Source: Pseudomonadota bacterium (GTDB taxonomy: Bacteria; Chloroflexota; Ktedonobacteria; Ktedonobacterales; JACDGC01). From it: 15,646 bases of DNA. The notes below the pieces were generated by a model. That model saw only the letters and a list, made by a program, of their open reading frames with translations. It was not told the origin of the DNA and ran no database searches. Shown piece by piece: positions 12,804 to 15,646 of this stretch. The stretch lies in the NCBI GenBank assembly GCA_021323815.1, contig JAJPKG010000090.1, positions 1 through 15,646 on the forward strand, given 5' to 3'. Every line of letters begins with the position of its first letter. Position 1 is the stretch's first letter. A program made the translations under genes and the position numbers.

Positions 12804-14342
12804 ATGACCACCCCAACCATGACCAACGAACCCTGGCGCTGGACTATCGCCGAAACGGCGGAAAAGCTGCGCGCCAAAGAGATCTCTGCCGTCGAACTGA
12901 CCCAGGCGCACCTGGACCGCATCCGCGCTGTCGATGGCGCAGTGCATGCTTTCCTCAGAGTGACCGCCGACGAAGCCCTGGCTGAAGCGAAAGCCGCCGA
13001 CGAGCGCCTGGCGCGCGGGCAAGATCTCACGCCGCTGACCGGCATTCCCCTGGCGCTGAAAGATGTGCTGGTGACGGAGGGCATCACCACCACCGCTGGC
13101 TCGCGCTTCCTTGAGCATTTCGTCCCGCCCTATAGCGCCACCGTCGTCAAACGCCTGCGCGCCGCCGGAGCCATCTCGCTCGGCAAGCTCAACATGGATG
13201 AGTTTGCAATGGGGTCCAGCACCGAAAACTCCGCCTATGGTCCAACGCACAATCCCTGGGATCTCGACCGTGTGCCGGGGGGCAGCAGCGGCGGCTCGGC
13301 GGCGGCGGTGGCAGCAGGTGAAGCGATGGGCACGCTTGGCTCTGACACCGGCGGCTCCATCCGCCAACCCGCCGCGCTCACCAACACCGTTGGCCTCAAG
13401 ACAACCTATGGCCGCGTCTCGCGCTATGGCCTCATTGCTTTCGCCTCGTCGCTGGATCAAATCGGCCCCTTCACGCGCACTGCCCGCGACTGCGCCTTGC
13501 TGCTGCAACACATCGCCGGCTATGATCCCAACGATTCCACCTCGGCGGATGTTTCCGTCCCCGATTACGCCGCCCAGCTCACGGGCGACATCAAGGGATT
13601 GAAGATCGGCATCCCGAAAGAATATTTCGTAGAAGGCACCGAGCCGGGCGTGGTCAAGGTGGTGGAAGAGGCCATCGCCACGCTGAAAACCCTCGGCGCG
13701 GAGTTCATCGATATCTCCCTGCCCCACACCAAATATGGCTTGCCGGCGTATTACATCATCGCGCCCGCTGAGGCCAGCGCCAATCTCGCTCGCTATGACG
13801 GGGTGAAGTATGGTCTGTCGCTGCGCGCCGAGGCCGCCGATCTGGAAGACGCCTATATGCGCACGCGCCAGGCCGGTTTCGGCCCTGAAGTGCGACGGCG
13901 CATCATGCTCGGCACCTATGCGCTGTCTTCCGGCTATTACGACGCGTATTACAAGCGTGCCGAGCAGGTCCGCACCCTCATTCGCCGCGACTTCGACGCC
14001 GCATTCGCGCAGTGCGATGTCATCATCTCGCCCACATCGCCCACCGTCGCCTTCAAGCTGGGTGCTCGCGTGGACGATCCCTATGCCATGTATCTCTCGG
14101 ATCTCTTCACCATTCCGGCGAACCTGGCGGGCATCTGTGGCGTCTCGTTCCAGGGCGGTTTCAGCGAGGGGCTGCCTGTTGGCGTGCAACTGCTGGGCAA
14201 GCCGTTCGACGAAGGCACCATCTTGCGCGCCGCCGACGCCTTCCAGCGCGTCACCGACTACCACACCCGCTGGCCCAACCTCGCCGCAGCCGCCAAGCCC
14301 AAAGGCGCGACAAAGGCGAAAAAGGCCGGTGGCAAGAAATAA
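12804..14342 (+). CDS. gatA: Asp-tRNA(Asn)/Glu-tRNA(Gln) amidotransferase subunit A
   Basis: The 512-residue protein is an amidase-signature glutaminase that supplies ammonia to GatB. The catalytic triad is visible as K86 (LALKD), S161 (GGSSGGS) and S185 (SDTGGS), with spacings 75 and 24 as in the Staphylococcus enzyme as I recall it. The substrate-binding region includes TSPTVAFKLG and QGGFSEGLPVGVQLLGKPFDE near the C-terminus. The last 19 or so residues are a lysine- and alanine-rich tail (KPKGATKAKKAGGKK) that makes the protein longer than the usual 485-490 residues. A second ATG at codon 6 is a possible alternative start. gatB is not next to it; the following gene is convergent. Confidence 0.95.
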   Translation: MTTPTMTNEPWRWTIAETAEKLRAKEISAVELTQAHLDRIRAVDGAVHAFLRVTADEALAEAKAADERLARGQDLTPLTGIPLALKDVLVTEGITTTAGSRFLEHFVPPYSATVVKRLRAAGAISLGKLNMDEFAMGSSTENSAYGPTHNPWDLDRVPGGSSGGSAAAVAAGEAMGTLGSDTGGSIRQPAALTNTVGLKTTYGRVSRYGLIAFASSLDQIGPFTRTARDCALLLQHIAGYDPNDSTSADVSVPDYAAQLTGDIKGLKIGIPKEYFVEGTEPGVVKVVEEAIATLKTLGAEFIDISLPHTKYGLPAYYIIAPAEASANLARYDGVKYGLSLRAEAADLEDAYMRTRQAGFGPEVRRRIMLGTYALSSGYYDAYYKRAEQVRTLIRRDFDAAFAQCDVIISPTSPTVAFKLGARVDDPYAMYLSDLFTIPANLAGICGVSFQGGFSEGLPVGVQLLGKPFDEGTILRAADAFQRVTDYHTRWPNLAAAAKPKGATKAKKAGGKK

Positions 14343-14402
14343 CAACCTGCTACGCTCTGTCGGGGCGATGCTGATGACGCTCGCCCTGCTTCCACAGCAG
14401 AA

Positions 14403-15227
14403 TCATGCTGGCCCTGGTTTTTCACTATCAGCGTGTTCTATCATATCTATCTTAAACCCCAGATCGCGCGCCACGTCCAGAAATGTCTTCGGTACCAGCG
14501 GCGGCAGATTGTAGCGCGACGACAGCAGATCCAATGCGCGGCGGCGGTTTTCGCCGAACTGGCTGCCCAGGTTGTCGCCCGCCTGCGCCCGCAAGCTATA
14601 TTCCACGCCGATCTCCCCCGGCACGTAGCGCAATTCTCCCCGCTCGCGCAGCCGCAGCAAGAAATCCCAGTCCTCGCACATGGGGATCTCGGTGTCGAAC
14701 TGGCCGGCGGCGAGGAATGCCGCCCGGCTGAAGAGCATGGCGCTGGGGGGAATGAAATCATCCTGCTCGAACGTTGCCCGGTCATAGGGCAGCCCAAAGC
14801 GACACGTGCCGATGACATGCGGCGGCACCGCATCTTCCCCGCTGTCCTCGATCTCGATCAGCACATCATCATAGGCCAGCACCGCGCCGGGATGGGCCTG
14901 CAATGCCGCCATCAGGCGCGCCAGATGCGCCGGGCGGAAACGATCGTCGTCGTCCAGCAGCGCGATCCACTCCCCCGCCGCCTCGCTGATCCCCGCGTTG
15001 CGCGCCCCCGCCAGCCCCCGATTCGGGTGCAGATCCACATAGCGCGCCGGGCGGCGAAATGTGGCGATATAACGCGCCACCAATTCGCGGGTATCCAGCC
15101 CCCCGTCATTCACCACCACCGCTTCCACCTGCGGATAGGTTTGCGCCGCTACGCTTTCCAGCGCCAACCACAATCGCTGCGGGCGCTTCACGGTTGGAAT
15201 GATCACCGAGATCAACGGTTCCGGCAT
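14403..15227 (-). CDS. Family 2 glycosyltransferase
   Basis: The 274-residue protein is a GT-A fold inverting glycosyltransferase. It has the N-terminal nucleotide-binding strand LISVIIPTVKRPQRL, VVVNDGG (N40, D41), NRGLAGARNAGI, the metal-binding LLDDDD (D92-D95) and an acidic acceptor-side motif MCEDWDFLL (E185, D186) that usually provides the catalytic base. There are no membrane segments, so it is cytosolic or peripheral and uses a nucleotide sugar to modify a polysaccharide, lipid or protein; donor and acceptor are unknown. The ATG at 15227 has AGGAG nine bases upstream. Only 60 bases separate its stop from the convergent gatA stop. The next gene, at 15350, diverges from it. Confidence 0.92.
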   Translation of the reverse strand: MPEPLISVIIPTVKRPQRLWLALESVAAQTYPQVEAVVVNDGGLDTRELVARYIATFRRPARYVDLHPNRGLAGARNAGISEAAGEWIALLDDDDRFRPAHLARLMAALQAHPGAVLAYDDVLIEIEDSGEDAVPPHVIGTCRFGLPYDRATFEQDDFIPPSAMLFSRAAFLAAGQFDTEIPMCEDWDFLLRLRERGELRYVPGEIGVEYSLRAQAGDNLGSQFGENRRRALDLLSSRYNLPPLVPKTFLDVARDLGFKIDMIEHADSEKPGPA

Positions 15228-15265
15228 TGTTCATCGCTCCTGGGATTGCTCACCTGTTCCTTCCC

Positions 15266-15274
15266 ATCCTATCA
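15266..15274 (-). promoter_or_regulatory. Possible extended -10 promoter of the glycosyltransferase
   Basis: The minus strand reads TGATAGGAT: TGN extension plus a 4-of-6 hexamer. The predicted start near 15259 leaves about 32 bases of leader. It is the weakest member of the extended -10 set. Confidence 0.35.
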
Positions 15275-15334
15275 CCGATCAAGGCCGTCGCGCTCGTCGC
15301 TGTGACGAATCACCCGAAATGGTGGCGCAACCGG

Positions 15335-15343
15335 TGCTATCAT
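15335..15343 (+). promoter_or_regulatory. Extended -10 promoter of the phosphoesterase gene, leaderless
   Basis: TGCTATCAT has the TGN extension and a 5-of-6 hexamer. Transcription normally starts seven bases after the hexamer, which falls on position 15350, the A of the ATG. No Shine-Dalgarno sequence precedes that ATG. Together these suggest a leaderless transcript. Confidence 0.5.
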
Positions 15344-15349
15344 GAAAGC

Positions 15350-15646
15350 ATGCGAAACTTCACACCTCTTTTCACCTGCATGCTTGGCTTGCTCGCGCTG
15401 TTCGTCGCTGGTTGCGCGGACACCGCCGGCTCTGCCACCAGCACGCCCGGCGGCCCGGCCCAGCCCTTGCCCTCCTACGATCACATCGTTGTCGTGGTCG
15501 AGGAAAATCACAGCTACAGCGACATCATCGGTTCCGGCGACGCGCCCTATCTCAATGCGCTGGCGCAGCAGGGCGCGCTGTTTACCGACGCGCACGCCGT
15601 CACGCACCCCAGCGAGCCGAATTATCTGGCGCTGTTCGCCGGCTCA
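15350..15646 (+). CDS. Secreted lipoprotein phosphoesterase (PF04185-type), N-terminal part
   Basis: The frame is open from the ATG at 15350 to the window edge (99 codons, no stop). A signal peptide with one basic residue (R2) and a hydrophobic run (about 8-20) ends in a lipobox V19-A20-G21-C22, so the mature protein is likely a lipid-anchored exoprotein. After a Ser/Thr/Pro/Gly-rich linker (about 23-42) the sequence YDHIVVVVEENHSYSDIIG and then THPSEPNYLALFAGS matches the start of the phosphoesterase family that includes acid phosphatases and phospholipase C-like enzymes in the alkaline phosphatase superfamily; E51, E52, N53 and H54 lie in its first metal/substrate region. It probably releases phosphate outside the membrane. 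The catalytic remainder is outside the window. Confidence 0.8.
   Translation, partial: MRNFTPLFTCMLGLLALFVAGCADTAGSATSTPGGPAQPLPSYDHIVVVVEENHSYSDIIGSGDAPYLNALAQQGALFTDAHAVTHPSEPNYLALFAGS

Noticed and set aside
12675..14345. A 556-codon open frame opposite gatC-gatA
   Set aside because: It lies almost entirely antisense to conserved genes and its product resembles no family; explained by codon bias of gatA.
14363..14386. Hairpin GGGCGA/TCGCCC between the convergent gatA and glycosyltransferase genes, possible shared terminator
   Set aside because: Six pairs with a 12-base loop and no T-tract on either strand; too weak to call.

Overview
The window is GC-rich bacterial chromosomal DNA with short gaps, Shine-Dalgarno sites and several operons. 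A two-subunit 2-oxoacid:ferredoxin oxidoreductase, gatC-gatA and a PF04185-type lipoprotein fit a free-living bacterium. The mix of families and the TGC-TATAAT promoters suggest Chloroflexota, but no marker here settles this and it is inference only. No rRNA, tRNA, CRISPR array or intact transposase was seen.

Layout. 1-138: start of a minus-strand membrane protein that continues off the left edge. 386-1345: plus-strand uncharacterised protein, possibly a nuclease-fold relative with its acidic residues missing, overlapping tail to tail with a stand-alone response regulator (1272-1742). 1852-5374: a minus-strand block of a DUF2185/Imm33-like protein, a metallo-beta-lactamase-fold hydrolase with a PhnP-like cysteine cluster, a HicA-HicB toxin-antitoxin pair read as one frame, and a LysR regulator. 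5645-8515: the divergent korA-korB operon, closed by a strong terminator. 8859-11954: a 1031-residue SF1 helicase with a C-terminal Vsr/MTES_1575-like nuclease domain, alone between its own promoter and terminator. 12210-14342: acylphosphatase-gatC-gatA. 14403-15227: convergent family 2 glycosyltransferase. 15350-15646: start of a lipoprotein phosphoesterase, cut by the right edge.

How the genes work together. KorA and KorB form one enzyme whose most likely regulator is the divergent LysR protein. GatC and GatA are two of the three subunits of the tRNA-dependent amidotransferase; gatB is not in this window. The helicase is the best candidate for a defence or nucleic-acid-processing unit: it has no partner gene and its nuclease domain seems to lack the first catalytic acid. 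The fused HicAB, with an internal ribosome binding site and start for the antitoxin half, is the most unusual gene arrangement.

Six transcription units have TGN-TANNNT (extended -10) elements at plausible distances, usually without a good -35 box. One of them places the predicted transcript start on the A of an ATG, suggesting a leaderless message. All functional statements rest on motif recognition by eye; no database search was run.
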